This document shows positions 13,357 through 25,118 of a stretch of 64,000 bases of DNA, one piece after another (the stretch's first letter is position 1; every line of letters starts with the position of its first letter). The position numbers and the translations under genes are program-made. The DNA comes from Coccinella septempunctata (taxonomy: Eukaryota; Arthropoda; Insecta; Coleoptera; Coccinellidae). The notes beneath the pieces were generated by a model. That model did not search any database, was not told the DNA's origin, and was given only the letters and a program-made list of their open reading frames with translations. Where the stretch lies: NCBI RefSeq assembly GCF_907165205.1, contig NC_058191.1, positions 30,274,064-30,338,063 on the forward strand. The letters run 5' to 3'.

Positions 13357-13468
13357 ATTAAATATCAATGAATATGTTAACGGCATGCAGACAATTATTG
13401 AATTCTGAAAAAGTACACCTCCGGGCAGGATTGTCTGCATGCCGTTAACATATTCATTGATATTTAAT
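13357..13468. repeat. Perfect 39-bp inverted repeat (hairpin)
   Basis: Bases 13357-13395 and 13430-13468 are exact reverse complements of each other (arms begin ATTAAATATCAATGAATATG), with a 34-base spacer. The hairpin sits between two oppositely oriented PLE family B ends and is probably part of that foldback arrangement. Confidence 0.85.
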
Positions 13469-13616
13469 TCACAGACATTAATTCCACTACTCAATTCTGA
13501 TAAAATACGAGCCTTGAAAAAGAATCACACAAGATTCGAAACGTTGGCGATGTATTAATAGGATACAAAATAAAAATAAAACTTGTCCAAATTCCTGCAA
13601 TAATTATTTTATATTA
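13455..13616 (+). mobile_element. Penelope-like element family B, 3' terminal repeat
   Basis: On the plus strand this carries AAAATACGAG joined at 13511/13512 to CCTTGAAAAAGAATC, a GAATC...GATTC hairpin, the invariant CGAAACGTTGGCGATGTA, and the end segment TTGTCCAAATTCCTGC. The same order occurs on the minus strand of each unit in the 39-51 kb array, except that the array has 62 extra bases exactly at the CGAG/CCTTG joint. No RT or endonuclease coding sequence survives here. Together with 13146-13300 it forms an inverted pair of PLE ends. Confidence 0.8.
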
Positions 13617-13905
13617 ATAAAAAGTATTAAATATTGAATTGATGTGGCGTGGCTGATACTGGAGGAAAATCCAAAATTGAACTATAAACAGAGATATATG
13701 ATCTTCACTGACGTTTTTTTTAACACGAAACCACGAAAATGATATAATTCTGTTTTTAATTCGAATATTGACCTTTTTAGTTTTGTTTTTTTGCATATGT
13801 TTATACTTGAGAGAGAAATTTCCTGAATTTGGTCGAGAATATTGCACACAAACTTTTCAGTTTCTTATTAGGCAAGATATAATCTAATACTTTTAAACAT
13901 ATGTA

Positions 13906-14520
13906 TACAGGGTGAGTCTTTGACTCGTACAAATATTTTGACAGTAGATTCTTTAAGTCAAAAGAAACATTTTTTTCCTTTGTTATTTTTCTCGAATCGG
14001 CTCGATTTTAAAGATACAGGCTGTTGAAAACCCATTGAAAATGTTATTTTTAGTTCTATCTCATAAACGGTTTTATCGAATGAAAAGAATTTGGGAATAT
14101 AATTTTTCATTCATTTGATGAATCTTTTCACAAGATATCACCAACGTCTTCCAGTTTTCTCATTATGACTATCACGAACTATAAAAAAACTAAAAATTCA
14201 AAGAACCCAACTCTTGAAACTAAGTTGGACGCTATCAAATGAATATTTGAACGTTTTGTAAAATAAGACTATATATTCTTCATATTTCCTCGTATATTGC
14301 GCCGTTTTTGAGTAATACATATGTGTAGTGTCACAGATTCAGCTAGGTATTCTGAAGGTAATTTAGTTCTTCCAGGGGTGGCACAGCTCATTATGAAAAC
14401 TAAAAATTGCTATTCCTTTTAATCAGGGCCGAATCGGAGAAAACGGTATGGGAAAAAGTGTTTCTTTTTACCACAGGAATCTAGTTTTAATATTTATACG
14501 AGTCAAAAACGCACCATTTA
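13906..14520. mobile_element. MITE family 'GACTCGTACAAATATT', copy B
   Basis: Begins TACAGGGTGAGTCTTTGACT and ends with the inverted counterpart (TTTATACGAGTCAAAAACGC, followed by ACCA) near 14520. Inside are the family landmarks, including the inverted pair AAAGAAACATTTTT / AAAAGTGTTTCTTTTT. About 615 bp, noncoding. Confidence 0.75.
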
Positions 14521-14835
14521 TAGAAGTTATGAATAGTGTTGTTTTTTTTTTGTGAAGGAAGATTGTCGTTAATTAAGCCTTGAGTTATGGATGGAAAAGT
14601 CATTTTTCTATCTTATGGTGGTATTCTGCTTTAATCTGTAAGATAATCTGTAACTTTCCATAAGCTTACAGGAAAATTGCAATTCTGGACATTTCTAGTG
14701 ATCTGTAGCTTAGAGGAATCCGTAACTATTTACGATAAGTAGTTCAAAAGTAAAGAAGATAGTTACAGAATTGCATTATTTTCTAATCTGTCAATCAGAC
14801 ACTGACAGATCGATCGTACGCTACAGATTTGTAAC

Positions 14836-15033
14836 TTAAGCCCGTTTGCAACAGCCGAGAATTCTCTGGAGAATTCTCTACAAAATTCTCGCAAGAAAAC
14901 GGCAGAGATTATTTAGTACGCAACTCAACAGAGAATTCTACCGAAAGTGCGTATGTAACGGTACATAATTCACGGCGCATGAAATCTCGAGTAAATTTTC
15001 TAGAGAATTCTCGGCTGTTGCAAACGGGCTTTA
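14836..15033. mobile_element. PIF/Harbinger-like MITE, 192 bp, with TTA target-site duplication
   Basis: Bases 14838-14867 and 15002-15031 are perfect 30-base inverted repeats (AAGCCCGTTTGCAACAGCCG and onward). Taking the element as 14839-15030, it begins AGCCCGTTTGC, ends GCAAACGGGCT, and is flanked on both sides by TTA (14836-14838 and 15031-15033). A 3-bp TTA/TWA duplication with short inverted repeats is typical of the PIF/Harbinger superfamily. It encodes no protein. Confidence 0.8.
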
Positions 15034-15970
15034 CAGATGAAAAGCAGAATACAACCATTAGTGGGAGCGCCCACCAAAGTAGCGTAGGACTGACATGGCA
15101 CATGCATGACGAAAGCGATGCATAATTTTCAGATATGAACTGAGAATGACATACTTCTCGCAACTGAAACTTCACTCAGATGTGCAATATCTGAAAATTT
15201 TGAATCATCTATGTCATGTATGTGCCATGTCATTGCTACACTACTTTGGTGGGCGCTCTCCCTTAATGTAGTCGTTAATTATCCGATAGCCGAATCAAAA
15301 CACCGCACAGTAAAGTTGTCTAATAGTCATTTATTCTATGTTCAAAATGTATCTTCAGTAAAACTACCCCAAAAACATCCAACAATTACATATTCCTCCT
15401 CCACAAACCTCCCCTTCGAATTTTTCAGTTGCAGCTGCAAACCTTAGTTGATTTCACATAATAATTTAATACGTTTTAACGACATTCGTGTTTATCGAGC
15501 AGTGTTTGTTCGATAAGCGGTGCAAGCTGCTGAAATCTCAGAGTAATTTTCCCCATCCGACGTCGGGAGTCGATTTCCCGGGTTCCGGAAATGCGACCAT
15601 AACCAAACTTCCTATTTTCTTGCCCGATGAATCGCTTCGCTTCGCAACAACTCCGAATGTATGTCTCCCTCGGTTTCGGATCCACGATGCAGAACGACGC
15701 GATTTCTTTTGTCCGCATGTCTTTACTTGTGACAGATTGAATATATATGTCGAGGCCGGGATATCGTGAATATCCTGTGGAAATTTCGGGGTAGAGCGTG
15801 GAGGATCTGCATAATTTAATTCGATGATTTCGGCTCTTTTTATATTTTCATGTCGTCTGTCGTTTTCTTCTTTTGGCTATCAGTGATATTAAGTAATCTA
15901 AAGAAGATTTTTCATATGACAAATTCTAATGGGGTGCAAAAATAACGTCCCTATCCTTCCGAACGTTTTA
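15034..15970. other. Noncoding stretch with a GC-richer patch at 15480-15780
   Basis: The CATGTGCCATGTCA-like segments near 15090 and 15213 are roughly inverted copies of each other. Bases 15480-15780 are clearly richer in G+C and CG dinucleotides than the surroundings. ORFs there (80 codons on minus, 93 on plus) overlap each other and have no recognisable domain. Possible regulatory DNA; unproven. Confidence 0.35.
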
Positions 15971-16400
15971 TACAGGGTGGTCCAGATTGTAACCAAGAAA
16001 TTTTAACCACGTATTCTACATCAAAAATAAACTGTAGTTTGTCATATAAACATATGTCGAAAAATGTTTCCTCTCCGAGATACGGGGTCTTAAAATTATA
16101 GAAAAAAAAATGTTTTTCATTAATAACTCTCACACTGCTTGAAATATTTTTATGAAATTTGAGACATAAGTTTTGAGCAACAAGGAGCACTTTTTGAAAA
16201 TATCATTTCTTTTCTATTTTACCAGTGGCGTCCGTACTGCAGCGAGACTAAATATTTTCAGATAAAAAAATGATACGCCACTGGTTTTTCCGACAAAACT
16301 ATTTAAATCATTGTTTAATTTGGAGCAAATTCGGTCTCTTGACTTTTTGCTGTACGAGGCACCGTTTCCGGTTAAAAAAATAAAACACATTCTCATGCAT
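15971..16400. mobile_element. Partial copy of the 'ACAGGGTGGT / TACGCCACTGG' element family
   Basis: Begins TACAGGGTGGTCCAGATTGT and carries blocks such as GAGATACGGGGTCTT, TTTATGAAATTTGAGACATA and the inverted pair CCAGTGGCGT...ACGCCACTGG. Much of this interior recurs at about 23440-23760 inside a better-bounded element. Its first part also matches the 128-bp element at 51711-51838. Confidence 0.6.
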
Positions 16401-16410
16401 GAAGAAATCG

Positions 16411-16592
16411 CCATGGACTCAGCAATAGTAGCAGGAAGTTTGCTATTTTATACAAAGAGAGAAACGATCGTCAGGCCAATACCTTTCACTTTTCTGTTGA
16501 CATAGACGTGAGTGTTTCTCCCTGTCACTTTCTTCGACCGTTTTTCATGCACAGAGGGAAAGGGAATGCTCAGTCCATGTCTCTATGTCTAT
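16411..16592. mobile_element. Second copy of the 'CCATAGACATAGAGACATGG' TIR family
   Basis: Shares with 7431-7676 the interior and the right end CAGTCCATGTCTCTATGTCT. The left end is truncated to CCATGGACTCAGCA. Noncoding. Confidence 0.55.
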
Positions 16593-16599
16593 TTTAGTA

Positions 16600-19480
16600 G
16601 TTGAGGCAGAGAATATAAAATACTCAAAGAGTTGAGTTCTGTGACGAAACCTTGAATTTGATGCACAAAACACGAAGAAACGCCTGAATAATATCAACAC
16701 TTTTCTTGAAAACACAATATCAATTTTCTTCTATATAACTTGGATTTGAAAGCCGGCCACATTCTAAGGATTATGAAATGATGAAAGCAACCAAAAGGCA
16801 CAAATACAATTTTGAAAAAAAACCTTGTAACCTTGCAAGCAACACATCTGCTGCTTTCAAGCTGAACACATCCATTCCATACGAATCTCTTAATGCTTCA
16901 AATTGTATTTTCAAATTTTTGACAAAAATCTTCGGTTTTAAGAAACAATAATTATCCTCAGATATGCATAGCATGAGTTGCACAGGCTGAAATATTCTTT
17001 GAACTCAAATTTACCAAGGAAGCGCATACCTTTCCTACTGAAATTATGGGGGAACACTAGCAAAATTTTTTTCGATTGCCTTCTTGTTTCCATGGCCTGC
17101 TCAATTCAATTTCGGTCTGTTTTCTGGTTTCTAGGAAAAAAAAAGTAGAAAATTGCATCTTTGGTGCCATCTTTAAGTGCCTGTATCTGAGCAGGAGCTG
17201 TTAAATTTTTTTTCATGAAGTTTTTAGACAATGAATCACCCATTAAATTGTTTTCGCAACTATTCATGTACAACCTGTATATTTATCTCGAGAAAATTTC
17301 TAGTCACAAGCTTTTCCCATATTATCGTAGCCAGAAGAAAAGATATATTGTTAATGGGTGGTAGATACAAAATAGGAGAAACCTCACTTTGTATGATCAG
17401 TATGATACTTACCAAAACATTGAAATATCCAACTTCTGTAAAAAATGGAAAAGTTCTACAAATGATAGTAGGTATCTATGACACAACAAGTAGCTTGCTT
17501 GCTTCATCAGCTGAGTGTGCAATGTGCAGATGGATTAGGGTCCGGCTAGGGGTGAAACCTCGTTCAAACAGCTCAATATGTTTTGTGAACTGATAAACCC
17601 AGTGCTATAAAATCGAGCACATATTCTTCTTCCCTGGTCGAAGGGGATGATAGCGTTGATATGGAAATTGATGGCTGGATTAATTTCAAAATGAGTAGGT
17701 ATAATGTGGCCTGAATATGAGAAGATGAATATATAACTCAACATAATTAAATTTGATTTCTTGAGGAAGATATAAGTAACTGATAAATTTTGTTGTTTAT
17801 ATATCTTTTGAAAGTAGTGCTCAGCTCGTACCTAATTGTATGATTAATCTTTCAGATGTGGACATTTGAATTAATTCATTATTCATTGAAAAAGCTTAAG
17901 GAGTAACAATTAAACCACAAGAAGAAAACACCAGCTTGAAACTAAACACAAAAAAGAATTTTTTGTGGAATTCAATAATTCAAGGAGAAAAAGTAATTGA
18001 ATAAATCACCTTTGTTTCCTGAAACTTTTTAGGGTTTTCACTCCCAATCTCTGGAACAAAATCAATTAAAAAAATTTAAATAAACGATTTGCTCCAGCGT
18101 ATATTATTTTTTTTAATTGATTTTGTTCCAGAGATTGGGAGTGAAAACCCTAAAAAGTTTCAGGAAATGCAGAATGCTCCCAGAATACATTTCAATCGAT
18201 ATCACCTTTGTATTGGAATAAAGACAAAAATGTCTAAAGTCATTTAGGATGATGGTAATGACAGTTTTTTTTTATTGGTTCTTCGGTCCTACTTCAGGAT
18301 AGCACATTAATTTATAGATAAGGAAAATTTTTGAATGCATTTTCAAGGATATTAACAATTTTTTTATCAGTATTTTCGGAGCATTTTTTTTTAAAACTAA
18401 GTGTTTTTTTAGAGGTAGCGATAAATTAACTACCTTATATCTTTTGATTTTTTGATCTGTATTTTTTCATAGAAATTGTAAAAACTTTGGAAATGATTAT
18501 AAATCATTGGAATATTGAAAATAGTATTGGATTCTTGATAACCGGGTTTTCAATTGTTACCTCTAGCTAAAACTAAAATCATTTATTGAAAAATGATTTT
18601 AGTTCATAAATATTTTTGGTCCTTAGATATCTTTCATTGCGGCATAACACATTGGTGAATCTAGAAGCCATGAATTCCATGATGCCCAGAGGTTCGTTGT
18701 TCTGCAGAATATGAATCAGAATATGATGATAATTGTTAAATATCCTCTGAATCATTGTGTTATCCGCCTTTCAGATTAACTACTTCTCTTCTTTAGATAT
18801 TTCGATAAATCATGAACTTGTTATTCATAAAAGCCATGGAGCAATACCATGTGGATGTAGACAGATATTAACAGCACACTATTTTTCATGGCGGTTCAGT
18901 GTGCTCACTTTGAATGGTAAAATAAAGCGTTACCATTATTCAATATCTCGAAATTAGGATCTCGACATGCTGAAAAGTTTATTCAGAAGCTTATTAATCA
19001 CCAACAAACTTGTATTAGAGCTGAACAAAGGACAAATCAGAGGAGTTAGCTGAATAGAGAATTCGAGTTGGGCCATTAGTCTTGTCCCATTGTCCCAGCA
19101 CAATAAGATTTCTTTATTTTGATGATGTTGTTTCGATGCTGATTTATTTTGATCTAGAAGTTCCGGACAAAAACGTTGTTGGATTGTTATTATATAGTAC
19201 CGATGGTTACTTGATTATGCGGAATTTTTTACATCTGTAAGATTGTGGATTGAAGATACCATTTATATCTTATCAATTGTAGTGTGTTTTACGTGAGCGG
19301 ATTACTAGATTTTGTGACGTTCATTGAAGAAAATTCAAAAGTCATCTTAGTCATCCATCAATATGATGGATTTTCCACAGGTTATTCAACTCAGATATCG
19401 GGAAAACTATCAAACATAGTAATAAGTGAAAAATCATTTTGCAAAAGAAAATATCAAACGGACAAGTATTCCGATACTTT
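16600..19480. other. Noncoding stretch around a 60-bp hairpin
   Basis: Apart from the hairpin annotated separately, I see only chance ORFs. The longest is 120 codons at 17231-17593, with no recognisable domain. Confidence 0.4.
18015..18167. repeat. About 60-bp near-perfect inverted repeat (hairpin)
   Basis: The left arm begins TTTCCTGAAACTTTTTAGGG at 18015. Its reverse complement ends CCCTAAAAAGTTTCAGGAAA at 18167. The arms run through CACTCCCAATCTCTGGAACA without a mismatch I can see, and the spacer is about 34 bases. No coding potential. It could be a small foldback element or the template for a double-stranded RNA. Confidence 0.85.
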
Positions 19481-19482
19481 TA

Positions 19483-19955
19483 TTGAAATAAATAAAAACT
19501 TACAAGCAGTATACGAAGGTCTATGAGGCAGAGAGTTGATGCATGTATTTTATCGGGAGGTAGTCATTCTATGGAACACTTATACGATGAAATGGAATGA
19601 ACAGTGATCAGAACTGCTTGTAAAATTTGTTTATTCCAAGAAAAGTTTCTCCAGAATTGAATGGAAACCATAAGAGAATTTAATTTTTCATAAAGGGTTG
19701 TTATTTTCAACCCCTAGTAATAAAGTTATGAGATCTAAAAAAATTGTGTGACTAACATCTTCTTAGTGCTTGATATTATGTATAGTTTTATATTTTTATT
19801 ATTATACTTATTGTTTTTTAGAACCCGTAAAAAAATTTAAAACTGTTAACTCGTCATCGCCTTCCAAATCATAGGAACTACCCCTTCCCATTTTAATCGA
19901 GGAATTATCACCCTAAGTCCTTCGCATTTGTTCACAGACACCCTGTATATGAAAA
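19483..19955. mobile_element. Half copy of the 4.7-5.5 kb foldback family
   Basis: Contains the family's loop sequence (AATAAATAAAAACTTACAAG, then GTTGATGCATGTATTTTATC) followed by one arm: AAAGGGTTGTTATTTTCAAC, AAAAAATTGTGTGA, AGAACCCGTAAAAAAATTTA, and the terminus AGACACCCTGTA. The other arm is missing. Confidence 0.65.
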
Positions 19956-19984
19956 TGATATCCAGGCCTAAACAGGCCTCATTG

Positions 19985-21467
19985 GTGCAAACGCACCAAT
20001 CCCCCTTAAAATGAGTACTTAACTAAGCGTAGTTTAAAGTTAATGGACGCTTAATTTTATTGTCAGTTGCACGACTGCGGCTTAACAGAATCTTAAGACC
20101 CGTTTGCACCAAACATACTTAGTGTTAAGTAGCCCTTAAAATGAACTCTTAACTTAAATTACGTTGCACCAACTGTTAAGTGACATTTAAATGGCTAAAG
20201 CTAACCTTAAATTTAAGCGCTCCTGTAATGACCACTTAAATATTTGAGGGCGGTATTCTAACCTAGAATTATTTGTTGAACTGGCTGCAGAACTTCCCAT
20301 TTTTGATGGATTTTGAAAATTGAATGAATTCATTATTGAATATCAAGCCTTTTCTTTTGCCCTTATTTTTTTGCCATCAATCTTTCAATTTTCAATTTTG
20401 TGTCACAAATCATACTATAGTTAGCAACAAACTCTTTTCTTCTGTTGAGAAGTTGAGTGTCCTTTGTAAGTTTACCACCACTTGCTTGGCAATCATTCAT
20501 CGGATTCGTACTAACAAGGACAATAAACAATAAGGACATTTTCTTCACGTTCCTCTTCAATATTAATAAAACAAATTCACATAAGAAAGTGTTGTACTTA
20601 TATAAACTTAGGTACCCTTTATTTGACAATCCTTATCATTATCAATAATAATACTAATTCAACAACAAGAAGTCGTTACTCTTTGATAATAATATAATAA
20701 TTTACTTGAAACTGACTGACAGGACAATTAAGTTAGGTTAATGAAATGACAACGATCATCGGCAACCGGCCAACCAATGAAATAGCTTTATTGGACTAGG
20801 ATGAAGTTGCACCAAAGTAAAAAACAGAAATATCACTAGATATAAAAACTTAAGGGCCCCTTACTTAAGATTCTGTTAAGCCAGTCGTGCAACTGGGAAT
20901 AAAATGAAGCGTCCATTAACTTTAAACGACACTTAGTTAAGTACTCGTTTTAAGGGGTATTGGTGCAAACGGGCCTAAGTAAGGGGCCTTTAAGTTTTCA
21001 TATCTAGTGATATTTCAGTTTTTTATTTTGGTGCAACTTCATTCTAGTCTAATAAAGCCTTTTCATTGGTTGGCCGGTTGCCGATGATCGTTGTCATTTC
21101 ATTAACCTAACTTTATTGTCCTGCCAGTCAGTGTCAAGTAAACTCTTATATTATTATCAAAGAGTGACAACTTTTTGTTGCTGAATTAGCATTATTATTG
21201 ATAATGAAATGGCTTTTCCAATAAAAGGTACTTGACGTTATTAGAAATACCACAGCAGTTCTGCAGCCAGTTTATGAGTTCAACAAATTATTTTAGGTTA
21301 TAATCCCGCCCTTACATACCTAAGCGGTCATGAGAGAAGCGCATAAATTTGAGGCTAGCTTTAGCCATTTAAATGTCACTTTACAGTTGGTGCAACGTAC
21401 CTAATTTAAGTTAAGGGTTCATTTAAAGGGACACTTAACACTAAGTGCGTTTGGTGCAAACGGGTCT
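19985..21467. mobile_element. Long composite foldback, termini CCCGTTTGCACCAAAC
   Basis: Left terminus AGACCCGTTTGCACCAAAC at 20096 and right terminus GTTTGGTGCAAACGGGTCT ending 21467 are inverted. The inversion continues inward (GGCTGCAGAAC against TTCTGCAGCC; GGCAACCGGCCAACCAATGA against its complement) to a centre near 20980, giving arms of over 600 bp. The left arm is interrupted by 20868-20975, and an inverted partner of that insert lies just outside the left terminus at 19985-20095. The termini resemble those of the Harbinger-like MITE at 14.8 kb (CCCGTTTGCA), but I see no clear target-site duplication. ORFs of 60-90 codons inside are by-products. Confidence 0.7.
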
Positions 21468-21474
21468 CAATGGT

Positions 21475-21715
21475 GTTCAAATATGTGTCACTGGTGAATG
21501 AACACTGCATGAAACATCATGCAGTGTAATTTGTTCATTTTGCCATTTTATGACCAGCCCAGAGCAACCAAACTTTGGTACTATCTGCCACCGCACGCTT
21601 TCTAGAAGAGCTTTAACTTACACGCGTTAAAGCAAGGGCTCTCAACCTTTTCTTGGCCAGGAACCTCTTTTATATTAATCTTGTTAGCAGGGACCACCTG
21701 TAATAAACCTGTAAT
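21475..21715. other. Noncoding; small hairpin near 21500
   Basis: A short stem (AACACTGCATGA / TCATGCAGTGT) occurs near 21502-21530, with a tiny loop. Nothing else recognised. Confidence 0.35.
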
Positions 21716-21990
21716 AAATCTGAAAATTTTATGGAGCTCGATGCAACACGGTCTTGACGATTATTTAAATAATCGTTTCCTTCATTTTTGAAATTTTTCG
21801 ATAGTCACCTTTCGAGTGGAATATCTCCCAATAACAATAACCGCAGATGGAAATGTGATCCATATTCTGAAAGAGCAACTCTTCTAGTAATAAATCTGAA
21901 AATTTCATGGAGCTCGATGCAGCCGTTCGGTCTTGACGATTATTTAATTGATTCCATCTTTTTGGAAATTTTTACGTATTATCACAATTG
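21716..21990. repeat. Two tandem units of a roughly 176-bp repeat
   Basis: GGAGCTCGATGCA occurs at 21733 and 21909, each followed by GGTCTTGACGATTATTTAA. The intervening sequence (CACCTTTCGAGTGGA, AGAGCAACTCTTCTAG) recurs in inverted orientation in the tandem pair at 38.37-38.67 kb. Central tandem repeats of this length are seen in some Helitron/DINE-type elements, but I cannot identify the ends, so classification is open. Confidence 0.65.
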
Positions 21991-21999
21991 AAGTTTGCA

Positions 22000-23215
22000 A
22001 ATGAAAGCTCGAAGGTACTACTGTACCTACTGATTCTATTCACTAACGCCATCTATTAAACAATTTGGTCTGAGAGCAGAGGTTGGATCTTAATAAAAAA
22101 CTGTAAATCAGTTGCGCACTTCGAATTAAGTTCCATGTTCTAAGTTCGCGGATCATATTTTGGCTTCTGCTGACCAATAGTTGGGAACTACTGCGTTAAA
22201 GCGACGTTTCAATAAGCCTCCTCTTTCTGCACTCCATTTGTTCATGGTAATCCACGTATCTAGGTTAAACCTACACTAACGTATTAGTGAAAAAAGATCA
22301 TGTCTTCTGGAAAACAGCAATTTCGACACGCCAGCTTTTTGCTCTGATTCGAAGAAGAAGACTTGGTGATGGCATGACCAAAACATTCTCTCAGATCAGA
22401 GGTTTGGCCTTACCGACTTTATCTGCTTAAATTGGGAGACGAACATAGGGACCATCGACCCCTGACCCCTTTCGATACATTAACCGTTGAATAATCATAA
22501 TAATAAACATATGAAAAGTGCGTCCGCAGGGCTTATCTCGGTTCCGGGGTGAATCCTATCTGGACCGAGCGACGGAAGGCCGGAGTCAATGGTGTGGACA
22601 TGACGCAGCAATACGGTCCGGATTCCTCATCCGTTCGGCCATTCATCATAGGATTTACTCGAGCCGAAACTCTCCGATAACCAGGGGCTACAAAACGGTT
22701 TTAATATGATGATGTCCTCTATGAAGACCTTATCGACTTACATCTGAGGAAAAAATAGCGGGGATAACATAATATGGAGGAGGAAAGTGTGACCTGATGA
22801 TGTCAGGATGATGGGTCAGTCCTATTACAGAGACGGATTTACTCCAAGAAAATTTTGGTACCAAAAATAGAATTTGGTAAACGCTGAATAATCGATAGTA
22901 AAATCAATCTGAGATGTCAAATACTTTGAGGATTAATTGTTTCACTATAATTTTGAATGTAGCACATTAGGTTTATCACAAAAGTATTTCTGGATTCATT
23001 TGACGATTGAATTTTTCTACGAATATGATATAAAATTGGTCTTGTTCAACCTTGAGTGATTCGAATATTCGTCAAAGAAGTCCATTGTATGTTTCTGAAT
23101 TAATTACTGTCGGTATATGGTAGGTACTGTACACGAGTATTGACTAATATAAACAATTCATGAGAAATGATCATCATAATGTCTACGTGTTAATACCTAC
23201 CCAAACTGTATACTA
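22000..23215. other. Noncoding stretch with a GC-richer patch at 22510-22700
   Basis: 22510-22700 has markedly more G+C and CG than the surroundings and a 63-codon ORF without similarity. It may be a conserved noncoding element or an old TE piece. Confidence 0.3.
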
Positions 23216-23220
23216 CATAT

Positions 23221-24812
23221 GGGGAGTCCGGGAGAGTTGAACCCCTTTTCACTCTGAAGCCACTTAAATTGTATCTATGCATGATTGCAACTCATTTTTT
23301 TGCTTGAAGATATGCCCAAATAGGTAACGATATACAAGATGTTTTCTAATTGAATGTCCATTCTTATGGGGGTGATTTTTGGGCCAATTTTAAGAAAAAA
23401 ACTTTATATTAATATATGAACATATGTCCTAAACGTCTCACCTTTTGAGATACAGGGTGGTAAAGTTTTCAAAAATAAATCATTTATTATTATCAATATC
23501 TACAATACCACTTCAAATAGTTTAATGAAATTTGTCATACATGTATACTATGAATCAAGAGGCATTTTTTAATGTATCACTTTTTTCTTAATTTCCACCA
23601 GTGGCGTTCGTAATTTGACCTACCTATTTTTACATTGATGGTACGCCACAGATTTTTCCTGAAATAAAAATTATTTTTGAAATTCTCAATCATTTCTTAC
23701 CAAAGTTGATCACTTGACTTTTTTCAATCCGATTCACGGTTTCTGATTAAAAAAATAGAAACCGTTTCTCTGCATGATCATAACAATATCCAATACATAC
23801 ATATGACAATATCACCATGCAGAGACATACGTAGATTTAATTTTTTTAGTTGAAACCCGTGCGTCGGACTAAAAAAACTCAGGAGATCAAATTTGCTCAT
23901 AGTTGAATACAGTCAGTGGCGTGCCACTGACATATGAAGTTTTTTTTTGTTAAAATAGGCCCAAAAATCACCCCCATAAATATTGACATTCAATTAGGAA
24001 ACACCCTGTATAATGGTAGAGATGAATAGTGAATAGTGAGATGAAAATTTTGATTACAGCAATTCCTTTTTGAGGAAGCGAAAATTGGCTCATGTCTCCC
24101 TAACCCATGGGAGAGTTGAACAGGGGTCGAGAGAGACTTGACCATAAGTTTGTTTATCAGGAAAAACATTGAAAGGAAACGATTTCCAATGACCAACGAT
24201 TGTCTATCCTATGTCAAGGTTTTCATCATCACATGTATCAGCGTATGAAATACATATTTTCTATTTCAGTCACTCTTACTTATTTCAGAGATGTTTTTCA
24301 CTTTTCTGAGCCTTTGTAATTTTTTTATATTTATTTATATTATTCACTTTTCTTTTTTGAAGCAAACTATTATCTAAGCTCAGTGCGGGAAACTTGGACA
24401 CCTGATTATGTCTTCCGACCATAACATGGATCAAGTCTTCCGCACTCCCTTTTAGTCTATTCAACAGGTGTGTTCTTGAAACTTTTACAACTATTATAAA
24501 AAGGCTCATCGTTTGTAAAACAATATTAATCAATGAAAGCAATAAAACTAAATAACACCACGTACCTATTAAACTTTTCAGACAGTGTAACAAACAAAAA
24601 TTATTCAATTTCTTACTTGAACCTTCTCACTCTTGAACTGTTCTCATCAGAACAAAATGGAGCTGCCACTAGTTGCCAAAATGGAGCTGCCACTAGTTGT
24701 GCTTTGTTACGAGTATGTCGCAATCTATTTATGATACCGGTATCCCGAAATTTGAATTGACATATTTCAGGTGGTTCAACTCTGCTACCTGAGCAAGTCT
24801 CCCGGACTCCCC
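23221..24812. mobile_element. Non-autonomous DNA element, 15-bp TIR GGGGAGTCCGGGAGA
   Basis: GGGGAGTCCGGGAGA at 23221-23235 is matched exactly by TCTCCCGGACTCCCC at 24798-24812. Next to the left end is GTTGAACC, and GGTTCAACTC lies near the right end; an internal GGGAGAGTTGAAC occurs at about 24110. No transposase ORF is present and no target-site duplication is obvious. A separate TIR element (23333-24010) is nested inside, so this one is older. Confidence 0.6.
23333..24010. mobile_element. Nested MITE, about 55-bp TIRs, 678 bp
   Basis: The left end TACAAGATGTTTTCTAATTG, followed by AATGTCC and a GGGGGTGATTTTTGGGCC block, is inverted at the right end (GGCCCAAAAATCACCCCC ... CAATTAGGAAACACCCTGTA). 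Both ends are flanked by TA. The interior includes a second ACAGGGTGGT motif and the CCAGTGGCGT/ACGCCAC pair shared with 15971-16400. Noncoding. Confidence 0.75.
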
Positions 24813-24862
24813 CAACATGCCGAGTTACCCAGTATAATACTGAACTTTTTTTTTTGGTTATA

Positions 24863-25112
24863 AGAATAATGAGCGGATGAGAAAAAAAATTGATTTAGAA
24901 AAACAAAGTATAGCCCAAAAAGCTATCGCCTGTAAGTAATATAATACCCGCTATACTTACAGGCAATAGCAAATAATTGATTTAGTAAAACAAAGTATAG
25001 CCCAAAAAGCTATTGCCTGTAAGTAATATACCCACTATACTTACAGGAAATAGCTTTTTGGGCTATACTTTGTTTTACCAAATCAATTATTTTTCTCATC
25101 CGCTCATTATTA
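24863..25112. repeat. Complex palindrome with internal repeats
   Basis: AATAATGAGCGGATGAGAAA at about 24866 is inverted as TTTCTCATCCGCTCATTATT ending near 25110. Inside, ACAAAGTATAGCCCAAAAAG occurs twice directly and once inverted, with CTGTAAGTAATAT segments between. Probably a small foldback that has duplicated internally. Confidence 0.75.
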
Positions 25113-25118
25113 TTATAA

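Noticed and set aside
17231..17593. 120-codon ORF as a possible host gene
   Set aside because: No recognisable domain, AT-rich random-looking composition and no splice or promoter context.
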